Positions 1 to 7,556 of a DNA stretch of 64,000 bases are shown here, piece by piece. The position numbers and the translations under genes were made by a program. Positions within the stretch are counted from its first letter, which is position 1. The number at the start of each line of letters is the position of its first letter. Below the pieces are notes generated by a model. The model ran no database searches, had not been told where the DNA came from, and saw nothing but the letters and a program-made list of their open reading frames with translations. The DNA comes from DATMER01 sp034667225 (GTDB lineage: Bacteria; Acidobacteriota; Thermoanaerobaculia; Multivoradales; UBA5704): positions 186,001 through 250,000 of the forward strand of contig JAXDKG010000004.1 in assembly GCA_034667225.1 (NCBI GenBank), in the 5' to 3' direction.

Positions 1-1213
1 CCGCATCGGCGGACGAATAGATGAAGGCGCGGCGGGTTTCCATCGCCGGGATGGCGAAGTCGTAGCCGTCCGACGTGGTGGATACGGTCACGGCCGTGTT
101 GAAGCTCGTGCCGCCGTTGGTGGATTTGCGCGTCAGGATGGTCTTGCCGTTCGTCGCCGGCCAGAAGTAGTGAACGTTGCCGCTCTTGTCGGTGGTCAGA
201 TCACAGCCGATACCCGCTTGTGCCGTGCCGCTCGACATCGTCAAGGGGGCGCTCCACGTATTGGCGAAGTCGGTCGAGCGGGAGAACTTGAGCGTGTTGT
301 TGTCGTGCCAGCACTGATAGATGTTGTCTTTGAATCCCGAGGTCGCGAACTTGTCGACGTGGATGTACTGCTTGTCGCTGGTGCTGGCCGAGGTGACTTC
401 GCGCCGGCCGTCGCCCGGGGTGATGGTCGCCAGGTCGTTCCAGGTGGCGCCGCCATCGGAGGAGCGGTACACCCAGACGTTGCACACCGCGCCGCAACCG
501 CCGAGGGTCGTGGTGTAGGCATATTGGCCGTTCGAGGACCAGTCGATCGTAGGATCGCAGCAGGTGTTGCCCTGCGGCAGGGCGGCGGACTGAGTCCAGG
601 TGGAGCCGCCATTCGTCGAATACCACATGATCTGGCCCGCGCCGGGGCCGTTCGAGCCGGCAACCACCTTGTTGACGTCGGTGGGATGGATCTTGATCGC
701 CGACTCCGCGGCGCCGGTCGGCGAAGTGATCTTCACGTCCGAGGTCAGGGCCTCGGCCGTCTGCAGCCGGAAGTCCTCCTCGGTGAACCCCTTCTCCTGG
801 ACCACCACGAACCGGCCGTTCCTGACCACCACGTTGTGATAGAGCAGGCCGCTGACCAGGTAGCCGCCGTACTTCATCTTGAAGATGTTCAGGGCGCTGC
901 GCGGATACTGGGAGACTCCGGTCCGCGGCATGCCGGGATTGGCCTTGCGCAGCTCGACGCGGAAGAAGACCGGGATGGGATCCTTCAGCTCATTCTCGTT
1001 GGGGGCGAGAACGTCGAGATCCTCTTTGGTGACCCTGTAGTTGCGGTCGTCCCAGGGGCCGATGTTGGCCATCCCCGGATAGTCGACCCGAGGGTCCACT
1101 CCCTTGCCCTGATTGACCGGTTGCGCCGTGGCCGCCACGCTGAACCCGGCGGCCATGAACATCCCGGCCACGAGAAAAGCCCGCCAGCGGCGGGTAGCTT
1201 CGTTGCCTCTCAT
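1..1213 (-). CDS. Secreted Asp-box (BNR) repeat protein, C-terminus cut by window edge
   Basis: Reads leftward from ATG at 1213 and leaves the window, so only the first 404 residues are visible. Residues 1-30 form a signal peptide (positive start, hydrophobic core, ATA-Q cleavage-like end). Four Asp-box motifs of the S-x-D/N-x-G-x-T-W type lie near residues 199-206, 251-258, 312-320 and 364-371, the hallmark of sialidase-like beta-propellers. Family knowledge: such proteins include glycosidases but also many non-catalytic secreted propellers. I see no complete sialidase active site in this part, so enzyme activity is not claimed. It is divergent from the lipoprotein pair starting at 1380; the 166 bp between them must carry both promoters. 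Confidence 0.85.
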   Translation of the reverse strand, partial: MRGNEATRRWRAFLVAGMFMAAGFSVAATAQPVNQGKGVDPRVDYPGMANIGPWDDRNYRVTKEDLDVLAPNENELKDPIPVFFRVELRKANPGMPRTGVSQYPRSALNIFKMKYGGYLVSGLLYHNVVVRNGRFVVVQEKGFTEEDFRLQTAEALTSDVKITSPTGAAESAIKIHPTDVNKVVAGSNGPGAGQIMWYSTNGGSTWTQSAALPQGNTCCDPTIDWSSNGQYAYTTTLGGCGAVCNVWVYRSSDGGATWNDLATITPGDGRREVTSASTSDKQYIHVDKFATSGFKDNIYQCWHDNNTLKFSRSTDFANTWSAPLTMSSGTAQAGIGCDLTTDKSGNVHYFWPATNGKTILTRKSTNGGTSFNTAVTVSTTSDGYDFAIPAMETRRAFIYSSADA

Positions 1214-1379
1214 GTGTTGTCTCCCTGAAAGACCAGGCTGCAGCGCCCTTGCTGCCAGCCATGTGTAGCGAGTTCTACTGAAAGATCTGGTGCTTGCCGG
1301 GGGATTAAGGGAGCCGAGATGGCATCTTCTGTGCAAAAAACCGGCAAAGGGAGAGGAGCGTGGGGAGGAAGGAGGAAAC

Positions 1380-1757
1380 ATGAAGTTCTCGGATCTTGGC
1401 GTTCTGCTGATGGTGGGAGCGCTCGCGGGATGCGCATCGTCTGGTGGTCCCCCTGTTGCCACGGAAGAGGTGATCGAGGCGGAGACGGCTCTCCGGCGTG
1501 CCGAAGAGGCCGGCGCGGAAGAGCGGGCTCCCGAGCTTTTCGAGGACGCGCGGATCGCTCTGAATGCAGCGCGGCGGGCCTCCGGCGACGAGGCACGGCG
1601 CCGCCTGCTCGAAGCGCGGGACTACGCCTCCGCCGCGGAGGCCATGGCCAAGGCGGAGAGGCTCCAGCGCGAGGCCAACCGTGTGCGCCGGGAGGCCGAC
1701 GACCTGGATCGGCAGGCCGAGCGGATCCGGGACGAAGCAGGGAGGCCACCCCAATGA
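1380..1757 (+). CDS. DUF4398 lipoprotein
   Basis: A 125-residue protein with a lipoprotein signal ending in LAGC (Cys18), so it should be anchored by lipid, probably in the outer membrane. The rest is an Ala/Glu/Arg-rich helical region with evenly spaced acidic and basic residues, matching DUF4398. The ATG at 1380 is chosen because GGAGGA lies just upstream. Its stop overlaps the start of the next gene as ATGA, so the two are translationally coupled. The partner has the same N-terminal domain plus OmpA, suggesting a joint role at the cell wall; this role is inferred. Confidence 0.85.
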   Translation: MKFSDLGVLLMVGALAGCASSGGPPVATEEVIEAETALRRAEEAGAEERAPELFEDARIALNAARRASGDEARRRLLEARDYASAAEAMAKAERLQREANRVRREADDLDRQAERIRDEAGRPPQ

Positions 1758-2902
1758 ACATCCCAATGAAATGCAAAGCAGCAGCAACCTTCGTATTGGC
1801 TCTGGCGCTCGGCGCCTGCTCGGCCGGACCGCCGCCTGCCCAGATCGCGGAAGCGCGGATCGCAATCCAGGAGGCAGAGCGCGCGCGGGCGAGTGAGCTT
1901 GCCGCGAGAGAGTATGACGAGGCCGTCCGTCACCTGAGCATCGCGGAGAGCACCTGGAGGGAGAAACACGACTCGGCTACCGCCGCGCACTACGCCCGCC
2001 GGGCGGAGGCTTCGGCGCGCCAGGCGCAATATGAGGCGGAGGCGAGGTCGGCCGAGGAGGAGATCCGCCTGCAGACCGAGCGGCGCAACCGCGCCGAGCT
2101 TTCCATCCGCGATGCCGAGATCGCCCGTCTGCACTCCGAGGCGCGCACCGAGGCGGAGCAGCGCGCGGCCGAGGCCGAGGCGCTGGCCCGGGAGGAGCGG
2201 GAGCGGAGAGAGGCTGCCGCCGAGCGGGCGCGGAGGGAGACCGAGGCGCGCCAGTCTGCCGAGGAGCGGGCCCGGGAGTCCGAGCAGATGCGGGACGAAG
2301 CCGAGGCGCGAGCGGCCGAGGAGCGGATGCGCCGCGAGAACGAAGAAGAGGCACGCCGGGCCGAGGAGGCACGGCGAACCGAAGAGGCGCTGCGGGCTGA
2401 AGAAGCCCGTCGAGCCCAGGAGGAGCAGGCCCGCACCGCGGAGATCGCCCGCCTGAGAGAGGAGCAGGAGCGGACCCGGGAAGAGCTGCGCGCCACCCTC
2501 TCCCGCCTCGCCGAAGTGCGCCAGGAGGCCCGGGGGCTCGTCCTGACGCTGCCCGGAAGCGTGTACTTCGAGGTGAACAAATCGATCGTCCAGCCGGCCA
2601 TGCGCTCCCGGTTGACCGAGATCGCCCGCGCGCTTTCCGCCGCGGGGGAGGACGCCCATTTCCTGATCGAAGGCCACACCGACGCCGACGGCTCGAACGA
2701 GTACAACCTGGAGCTCTCCCGTCTGCGGGCCGAGGCCGTGCGCTCGGTGCTCGTCGCCGGCGGCGTCCCGCCCGATCGCATCGAGACCCAGGGCTACGGC
2801 GAAACCAGGCCGATCGCCTCGAACAGCTCGTCTACCGGCAAGGCCCAGAACCGCCGCGTGGAGATCGTCCTGCAGGGCTCGGCTCTGGCGCCTGCCCGCT
2901 GA
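1754..2902 (+). CDS. DUF4398-OmpA family lipoprotein
   Basis: A 382-residue lipoprotein (signal ending LGAC, Cys22). Order: DUF4398-like helix to about residue 100, then a long Arg/Glu/Ala coiled coil to about 250, then an OmpA C-terminal peptidoglycan-binding domain at about 262-375. The OmpA motif GHTDADGSNEYNLELSRLRA is intact, including the Asp and Arg that bind diaminopimelate in the family, and it closes with NRRVEI. It begins in the ATGA overlap with the smaller DUF4398 gene. Likely role: tethering outer membrane to peptidoglycan through a long helical spacer. It ends 4 bp from the convergent gene at 2907, with no room for a separate terminator. Confidence 0.92.
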   Translation: MNIPMKCKAAATFVLALALGACSAGPPPAQIAEARIAIQEAERARASELAAREYDEAVRHLSIAESTWREKHDSATAAHYARRAEASARQAQYEAEARSAEEEIRLQTERRNRAELSIRDAEIARLHSEARTEAEQRAAEAEALAREERERREAAAERARRETEARQSAEERARESEQMRDEAEARAAEERMRRENEEEARRAEEARRTEEALRAEEARRAQEEQARTAEIARLREEQERTREELRATLSRLAEVRQEARGLVLTLPGSVYFEVNKSIVQPAMRSRLTEIARALSAAGEDAHFLIEGHTDADGSNEYNLELSRLRAEAVRSVLVAGGVPPDRIETQGYGETRPIASNSSSTGKAQNRRVEIVLQGSALAPAR

Positions 2903-2906
2903 GGGC

Positions 2907-5318
2907 TCAGCCCCTCTGCTTGCGCAGCCGATCCGCCCAGCGCGGGTTGGCGCCCGGCTTGGTGAGGCGGTACAGGTTGCGCGCCGAGCGGAACTCCAGC
3001 ACCGGACGATCGTCCCGGTTCAGCTCGTCGGTGGAGGAACGGAGCTGCGCGATCATCGCCTCGTCGAAGTCGGGCTCGGCCAGGTACTGATCGATCGCCC
3101 CGGGCATCAGGCTGACCTTCTGGAGACTGGCGGCGACGGCCTCGGAAAGCTGGCGGGGCGTGATGCGCTTCAGCGGCAAAGGGTCCTGCGAGGCGAGGAT
3201 GATCGCCGCGGAGCCGTTCGTCCAGCCCGCGAAGTGCTTGAACTGGGTGCTCATGGTAGCGAGCGCCGTCGCGAAGTCTGCCTCGGTCATCTCGTAGAGC
3301 GGCAGCCACTGGCAGAGGATGCCGCCGGGGAGCAGGCGCTTGCGCACGGCCTGGTAGAACTCGGCGGTGAACAGTCCCGACACGCCGGAGACCCAGATGT
3401 TCGGCGGCTCGCTGATGATGACATCGTACCTGTCCGTTCCACGCTCGATGAAGTTCCGCCCGTCGTCGATCACCGTGCGCACGCGTGGATCGTCGAGCGC
3501 GCGGCTGTTGGCTTCCGAAAACCAGGTGCGCGTCGCCTCGACGACCAGGGGATCGAGCTCGACCTGCACGATCTCGCGCGGCTCCAGATGGGTGGTGATC
3601 GCGCCGAGGGTGAAGCCGCCGCCGAGACCGATGTTGACCACGCGCTCCGGGCGCGGATGCACGAGCAGCGGCAGGTGTCCGATCATATATTGCGCGAAGC
3701 TGTCGTTCACATCGGTCGAGGCGTCGGTCTTTCCATTGTGCTTGAGGTAGAGGGCGGTCCGGGTCTGTGAGACCGTCACCTGGCCGTAGAAACCCTGGCG
3801 CCGAAACACGACGGAATGGGCGGCGTTGAGGATCTTGTATTTCGAGTAGGTACCCTGGCGCACGCCGCTGTAGTAGACGGCGTTCCAGGGCGGCTCGTAG
3901 CTGAGCAGCGGCGGCGTGAGGAAGAGCGCCATCAGGGCCACGATCCCGATCGGGATCGCCGCGCGCCGCCGGGCCGCCGCCGGAGACAGCCACCAGAACA
4001 GCGCGGCGCTGCCCAGGTAGATGAGGACCACGGTGGCGAGCAGGCCGTCGAAGCCGAGGCGGGGCAGGATCAGGAATTCTCCGGCCAGCGCTCCGGCGAC
4101 GGCGCCCGCGGTGTTGACGAAGTAGACGCCGCCGAGCGTGCGCGCCTCCTCGTCCCGCCTCGGCGCGAGCAGGCGCACGATCACGGGGAAGTTGGCTCCC
4201 ATGGCCAGGGTGGCCAGCGCGACCAGTCCGAAGACCGTCAGATACACGCCGAGCTGGAACATGGCATGGCTTTCGGTTTCCTGGTAGAGCACGAGGTAGA
4301 TGCGCTCGAAGAGCTCGCGGGAGCGGAAGACGAGCAGTCCGCCCAGGGCCACCGCGACCTGCAGCCAGGCGGCCAGAAGGGTCACGTCGCCGCCGCGCTC
4401 GAGCCGCCGCCGCACCGCGGCGCTGCCGAGCCCGATGCCGGTGAGGAAGCCGGCGAGGACGGTGCTGAGCGAGAAGATGCTCGTGCCGTTGAGCAGATAG
4501 AAGAAGCGGTTCCATCCGGTCTCCAGGAGGAGCGCGGCCCCGCCGGTCAGGAAGAAGGAGACGAGAACGGCTCGCCGTGCGCCGGCTCCGAGCTCCGCCG
4601 CCGGACGGACCGTTTCGGCCTCCTTCCCACGCGCAGCCTTCTTCTTTTTGGCGACGAGCGCCGGCTTGACCGCCGACGAGACGGAAGCGGTTGCCCGGAT
4701 GGGGGGAGGCGCGCTCCGTGCCACTATTGCGGCGAGCGCCAGCGCGCCGGCACCGAGGACCCAGGTCGTTGCGGAAAGGCCGAGCCGCGGCACGAGGAAG
4801 AAGCCGCTGAGAAGGGCGCCGGCCGCCGCGCCCAGCGTATCCGCGGAATAGAGCGCCGCGACCGCGCCCGACGAGGCCCGGTTGTAGAGCTGGGTCGCGA
4901 GCGGCAGGAGGGCGCCGATGGCGAAGGTCGGGGGCAGGAGCACCAGGGCCACGACCGGCAGGCGTATCACCGCCCGGAGCGCGGGAGCCAGCCCGTCGGG
5001 AGCCAGCATCAGGAACAAGTATCGGGCCGCGTCGAGCAGCGGCAGGCTCAAGGCGCAGAGCGCGCCGAGCGCCACGAGCAGGCCAACGAGCAACCGCTCC
5101 GGCCGAGCTTCGACCGCCGCCCGCCGCCCGCCCCAGGCCGCGCCGAGGGCGAGGCCGGCGAGCACCACCGCCAGCACGCTGGCAAAAACTCCGGCCGTCG
5201 CGCCGAAAAGCACGTTGATCTTGCGCACCCAGACGACCTGGGCAGCCAGCGAAACCAGATTGGCATAGGCGACGGCGGCGATCAGTGGTCCGCGGCCGGA
5301 AATCCGCTTGTGCGGCAT
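2907..5318 (-). CDS. Fused multi-pass membrane / spermidine-synthase-like protein
   Basis: An 803-residue protein. The N-terminal half (to about residue 500) has many hydrophobic helices, broken by a Lys/Arg-rich loop. The C-terminal 245 residues form a spermidine-synthase-like Rossmann domain: GLGGG near 564, VELDP near 587, DDGRNF near 619. At the position where aminopropyltransferases have their catalytic Asp (D-x-x-D-P) this protein reads SEPPN, so a Glu replaces it. True polyamine synthesis is therefore uncertain. The family is known as fused MFS/spermidine synthase and its substrate is generally unproven. Start at ATG 5318, preceded by GAGGAG; an open frame extends further upstream but lacks domain character. 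Confidence 0.88.
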   Translation of the reverse strand: MPHKRISGRGPLIAAVAYANLVSLAAQVVWVRKINVLFGATAGVFASVLAVVLAGLALGAAWGGRRAAVEARPERLLVGLLVALGALCALSLPLLDAARYLFLMLAPDGLAPALRAVIRLPVVALVLLPPTFAIGALLPLATQLYNRASSGAVAALYSADTLGAAAGALLSGFFLVPRLGLSATTWVLGAGALALAAIVARSAPPPIRATASVSSAVKPALVAKKKKAARGKEAETVRPAAELGAGARRAVLVSFFLTGGAALLLETGWNRFFYLLNGTSIFSLSTVLAGFLTGIGLGSAAVRRRLERGGDVTLLAAWLQVAVALGGLLVFRSRELFERIYLVLYQETESHAMFQLGVYLTVFGLVALATLAMGANFPVIVRLLAPRRDEEARTLGGVYFVNTAGAVAGALAGEFLILPRLGFDGLLATVVLIYLGSAALFWWLSPAAARRRAAIPIGIVALMALFLTPPLLSYEPPWNAVYYSGVRQGTYSKYKILNAAHSVVFRRQGFYGQVTVSQTRTALYLKHNGKTDASTDVNDSFAQYMIGHLPLLVHPRPERVVNIGLGGGFTLGAITTHLEPREIVQVELDPLVVEATRTWFSEANSRALDDPRVRTVIDDGRNFIERGTDRYDVIISEPPNIWVSGVSGLFTAEFYQAVRKRLLPGGILCQWLPLYEMTEADFATALATMSTQFKHFAGWTNGSAAIILASQDPLPLKRITPRQLSEAVAASLQKVSLMPGAIDQYLAEPDFDEAMIAQLRSSTDELNRDDRPVLEFRSARNLYRLTKPGANPRWADRLRKQRG

Positions 5319-5438
5319 GGCATCTCCTCGAGATCCTCGACGGCGCCGTCCCCCGCTCGCGGCGGCAGGGATCAGCAGGGCGGTGAAGTATATCGGAAGG
5401 GGGCTCCCGGGATCGCTGCTAGACTGCTCCGCAGAAGT

Positions 5439-5675
5439 ATGAAGACGACAGTCTCCATTCCCGACAATGTATTTGAAGAGGCCGAGCGTCTCGCCAACGA
5501 GTTGCAGACCTCTCGCAGCCAGCTCTACAGCCGTGCGCTGCAGGAGCTCATAGCCAGACATGCACCCGACCGCCTGACGGAGGCAATGAACCGCGTGGTC
5601 GATGACGTTGGCGGTGAGATCGACGAGTTTAGCCCAGGAGCCTCACGCAGAGTGCTGGAGCAAGTGGAGTGGTGA
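5439..5675 (+). CDS. Orphan ribbon-helix-helix antitoxin (MazE/ChpI-like)
   Basis: A 78-residue protein beginning MKTTVSIPDNVFEEAERLA, the beta strand plus helix start of ribbon-helix-helix DNA-binding antitoxins, followed by SRSQLYSRALQEL. The C-terminal tail (residues 45-78) is acidic and would normally wrap a MazF-type toxin. No toxin follows: downstream frames give no MazF motifs, and at 5761 the sequence enters the duplicated permease block. The locus therefore looks like an antitoxin left behind when the neighbouring DNA was replaced. It may still repress its own promoter. Identification of the fold is firm; the pairing history is inferred. Confidence 0.8.
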   Translation: MKTTVSIPDNVFEEAERLANELQTSRSQLYSRALQELIARHAPDRLTEAMNRVVDDVGGEIDEFSPGASRRVLEQVEW

Positions 5676-5760
5676 TGAGCGACAGAGGGGCGCAGGGCCG
5701 TGCAATTCGACGCCTTCATCCCTCACCTATGAGAAGTTCTGGCCGGACGGGGGAGGCCCC
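5676..5760. other. Junction between orphan antitoxin and duplicated block
   Basis: Eighty-five bases with no supportable gene. This is where a toxin gene would be expected. Frames here are short and show no toxin motifs. The sequence shared with the second permease copy starts at 5761. Confidence 0.5.
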
Positions 5761-6203
5761 TTCAACCTGAGCTGACGGAACCAGGCGCTCATGGCTCTGG
5801 ACAGTCAGTATCTTCGCTGCCTTCACCGAGTGCGTTCCGAGCCGACGTTGCCAAGGCCTCGTACTTCCGGCGAAAAGCGTCAAGTTCCTCTTCTTCCATC
5901 TCTTCCAAGGCGAGAAGAGCATTGTGCGCACCCTTGGTTGCCCGGATCAACTCATCAAGCTTGATCTGAATGGCCTCGGTGTCTCGGTTCTGCGTGTTCT
6001 GGATCAGGAAGACCATCAAGAACGTGACAATTGTCGTTCCTGTGTTTATGACGAGCTGCCAGGTATCGCTAAACCCAAAGACCGGTCCAGTGACGATCCA
6101 AGCCACGATTACCGCGGCCGCCAACGCAAAGGTTCTCGGCCGGCCGCAGAAGTGTGATGCCGATTTCGCGAATCCGGAGTACCACGTGGCAGTACGCATC
6201 AAG
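5761..6203. repeat. Direct repeat, permease block copy 1
   Basis: About 440 bp nearly identical to 8586-9026, with one single-base indel and a handful of substitutions. It covers the whole permease gene plus about 28 bp past its stop. Similarity stops abruptly just upstream of the permease start and just after the string TTCAACC, so the repeated unit is essentially one gene. Confidence 0.93.
5789..6199 (-). CDS. Low-affinity iron permease family protein, copy 1
   Basis: A 136-residue protein with two membrane helices (about 22-44 and 49-68) and the family signature GFSDTWQLVINTGTTI followed by FLIQNTQNRDT. The C-terminal half is a Glu-rich soluble helix. Matches the low-affinity iron permease family (PF04120); transport of iron is assumed from yeast members and not proven for short bacterial proteins. 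Start ATG 6199 (a TTG lies directly before it), GGAGA upstream. About 131 of 136 residues equal copy 2 at 8613-9023. Here it follows two cassette-like genes, whereas copy 2 follows an isochorismatase-fold gene. Confidence 0.85.
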   Translation of the reverse strand: MRTATWYSGFAKSASHFCGRPRTFALAAAVIVAWIVTGPVFGFSDTWQLVINTGTTIVTFLMVFLIQNTQNRDTEAIQIKLDELIRATKGAHNALLALEEMEEEELDAFRRKYEALATSARNALGEGSEDTDCPEP

Positions 6204-6207
6204 GGTG

Positions 6208-6289
6208 TCTCCTTCTGACGCAGCCCGGTTGAAGCTGAACCTGGCTACGAGCCTCTCAGGTTTTATTGCTTTGTGCGCGCCTTGTAGCA
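6208..6289 (-). other. Possible degenerate attC-like sequence
   Basis: Between the stop at 6290 and permease copy 1. On the minus strand it begins CTACAAGGCGCGC and ends GCGTCAGAAGG, resembling typical attC ends with one or two substitutions (GTCAGAA instead of GTTAGAA). Inside are nested pairs AAGC/GCTT, ACCTG/CAGGT and GGCT/AGCC. The conserved R boxes are not intact, so this is a weak candidate only. Confidence 0.25.
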
Positions 6290-6583
6290 TCAACTCTTTC
6301 TGCAGATCACGTGGCTGGGTTTGCCCGTTATGGGATTTTTTACGACTGTCACGGTATATCCTTTAGGACAGCAATAATGCCGACTCTCTCCGTTCACCAT
6401 GGCTGAATTTATTCGAGCACCTTCGAACAAACTACGTGGGGTGCAATACTCTTCGCAGTGATCATTGTTCGGTTTGATGTCTTTCGGGTCAATCAGGCAC
6501 GGCTGAGGATGTGAGAATCTGTTTATAAACGCGTCAATATACAGCCTGATGGCCCACAGATTTTTTAAGAGGAATCTGAGCAT
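6290..6583 (-). CDS. Small cysteine-rich protein in a gene cassette, function unknown
   Basis: A 97-residue protein I do not recognise. It has a hydrophobic, positively charged N-terminus (about residues 1-20) that could be a signal or membrane anchor, followed by seven cysteines (HCEEYC, YCCPKGY, VICRKS and one other), suggesting an exported disulfide-bonded product. AAGGAG lies 7-12 bases before the ATG. It starts 25 bp after the attC site at 6608-6676, the normal position of a gene at the head of an integron cassette. Base composition is clearly AT-richer than the surrounding chromosome, a sign of transfer. Confidence 0.65.
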   Translation of the reverse strand: MLRFLLKNLWAIRLYIDAFINRFSHPQPCLIDPKDIKPNNDHCEEYCTPRSLFEGARINSAMVNGESRHYCCPKGYTVTVVKNPITGKPSHVICRKS

Positions 6584-6607
6584 AAGTCTCTCCTTAGTGC
6601 TGCGATC

Positions 6608-6676
6608 GTCTAACGCTGCGGCGCTTCAGCGCGCAGACGGCGAAGCCGGCTGTCCGCTGGAAGCGTCTGGTTGGGC
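6608..6676 (-). other. attC site (integron cassette recombination site)
   Basis: Read on the minus strand the 69-bp site runs from GCCCAAC (R'', fits RYYYAAC) to GTTAGAC (R', fits GTTRRRY). Inside, CAGACGCTTCCAGCG pairs with CGCTGAAGCGCCGCAG with one unpaired base, as expected for the extrahelical base of L boxes. A central hairpin GCCGGC..GCCGTC forms the loop end. Length, box order and imperfect palindrome are all typical of attC. It lies at the end of the 230-residue gene and before the 97-residue gene, the usual gene-attC-gene order. Confidence 0.85.
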
Positions 6677-7318
6677 GTCCTCTAGTTGTCTCAACGTGAA
6701 GCAGAATTTAGAAATACGTAAACCCTCCCTTTCCTGGATGCCGGGGCTGTAGGTTGATAGCACCCATGGGATGATAAAAGCGCGGAAGCGGCGACAAGCG
6801 TCAATGATTGGGTCAACGTTGAACGACAGGTCTTGAACGCCAAGACATACCTTACTGACCCACCGCCTTTCAAGCGTGTCCAGGACGGCACCACTGTAGG
6901 CAGTATTGTTGATCTGTGCGCCTGCTAGAACCGTATAAGAGCAGGTCGAATCGACAGGGTCCACCCAGGACAGTGATCCCCAGACGGGAAATGGGTTCTC
7001 GTTCGTCCTCGAGAGTTCGGACCTGAGGTGTTGTATATAGTGCCGACAATCTTCCGCCACGCGAGTCGCCCCCAAAAAGGCGACGAGATCCGGATTCCTC
7101 TTGCTCAGCCCCGGAACGGCCTCTGCAAGCTGCCGCAGGCGATGCACGACATCTACCAACAACCAGCAGCGCCAAAGCGCAGGAGCAAGCGCCGCGGGGT
7201 CAGTTTGCACCCGCACACAAGTGTCATAAAGCCCGTCGTTTGCGTGCTCAAGCATCTCGAAAGAAAAGTGAAGGCCATCAAGACATTTCACGAGTCTAAT
7301 GTCGGTTGATGCATGCAT
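6626..7318 (-). CDS. Cassette-borne hypothetical protein
   Basis: A 230-residue protein with no family I recognise. It is soluble-looking, rich in Trp, Cys and Arg, with no clear signal peptide or membrane helix. The last 15 or so codons lie inside the attC site, a common arrangement in integron cassettes. ATG 7318 lies 13 bases after a GTTGGGC core (7338-7332), also the usual cassette spacing. Transcription probably comes from the promoter at 7479-7451. Base composition is lower in GC than the flanking chromosome. A second in-frame ATG at 7314 is not usable (out of frame), so 7318 is preferred. Confidence 0.6.
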   Translation of the reverse strand: MHASTDIRLVKCLDGLHFSFEMLEHANDGLYDTCVRVQTDPAALAPALWRCWLLVDVVHRLRQLAEAVPGLSKRNPDLVAFLGATRVAEDCRHYIQHLRSELSRTNENPFPVWGSLSWVDPVDSTCSYTVLAGAQINNTAYSGAVLDTLERRWVSKVCLGVQDLSFNVDPIIDACRRFRAFIIPWVLSTYSPGIQEREGLRISKFCFTLRQLEDAQPDASSGQPASPSAR

Positions 7319-7331
7319 GACAATCTCTTAC

Positions 7332-7426
7332 GCCCAACCTTAGTGTCGCCGTTCACCCTCTGCGGACTAGGACACTACTCCAGTGTCCTACGACGCCTGC
7401 CGACCTCAGGACGTGGCGACTCCAAG
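7332..7426 (-). other. Folded recombination-site-like sequence (attI- or half-attC-like)
   Basis: Ends on the minus strand in GTTGGGC (7338-7332). Outer arms 7339-7350 and 7415-7426 pair at 10 of 12 positions; an internal perfect 9-bp hairpin lies at 7368-7376/7382-7390. The matching R'' box is missing, so it is not a complete attC. Similarity between the two 88-bp promoter blocks ends exactly at the outer arm, pointing to a recombination junction. Confidence 0.45.
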
Positions 7427-7509
7427 ATGCACAGAAACATAGACTTAGCAAGTCTAAGCCCATCACCGGGAGCTGTCAATCAGGACGGCTAGCATCCCGA
7501 CCGCTGCAG
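7422..7509 (-). repeat. 88-bp promoter block, copy 1
   Basis: Matches 9615-9702 at about 82 of 88 positions. Contains the promoter described separately and a perfect 7-bp hairpin (TAGACTT/AAGTCTA) over its -10 region. Both copies point to the minus strand, each toward the genes that precede a permease copy. Confidence 0.9.
7451..7479 (-). promoter_or_regulatory. Sigma70-type promoter, copy 1
   Basis: Minus strand: perfect -35 TTGACA (7479-7474), 17-bp spacer, -10 TAGACT (7456-7451). Would drive the cassette genes at 7318 and 6583 and perhaps permease copy 1. The -10 lies within a 7-bp inverted repeat, a possible operator. Confidence 0.7.
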
Positions 7510-7556
7510 TCCGCCGGCCGTTGAATGACCCCTCCACTGCAGCAACGCGACAAGAC

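Noticed and set aside
3816..5675. Very long plus-strand open frame covering the membrane/synthase gene
   Set aside because: Product is low-complexity Glu/Arg/Gly text antisense to a gene with clear motifs. Only its last 78 codons, starting at 5439, are real.
5676..5760. MazF-type toxin after the antitoxin
   Set aside because: No frame gives the start or core motifs of MazF; the reading frames stop within about 30 codons.
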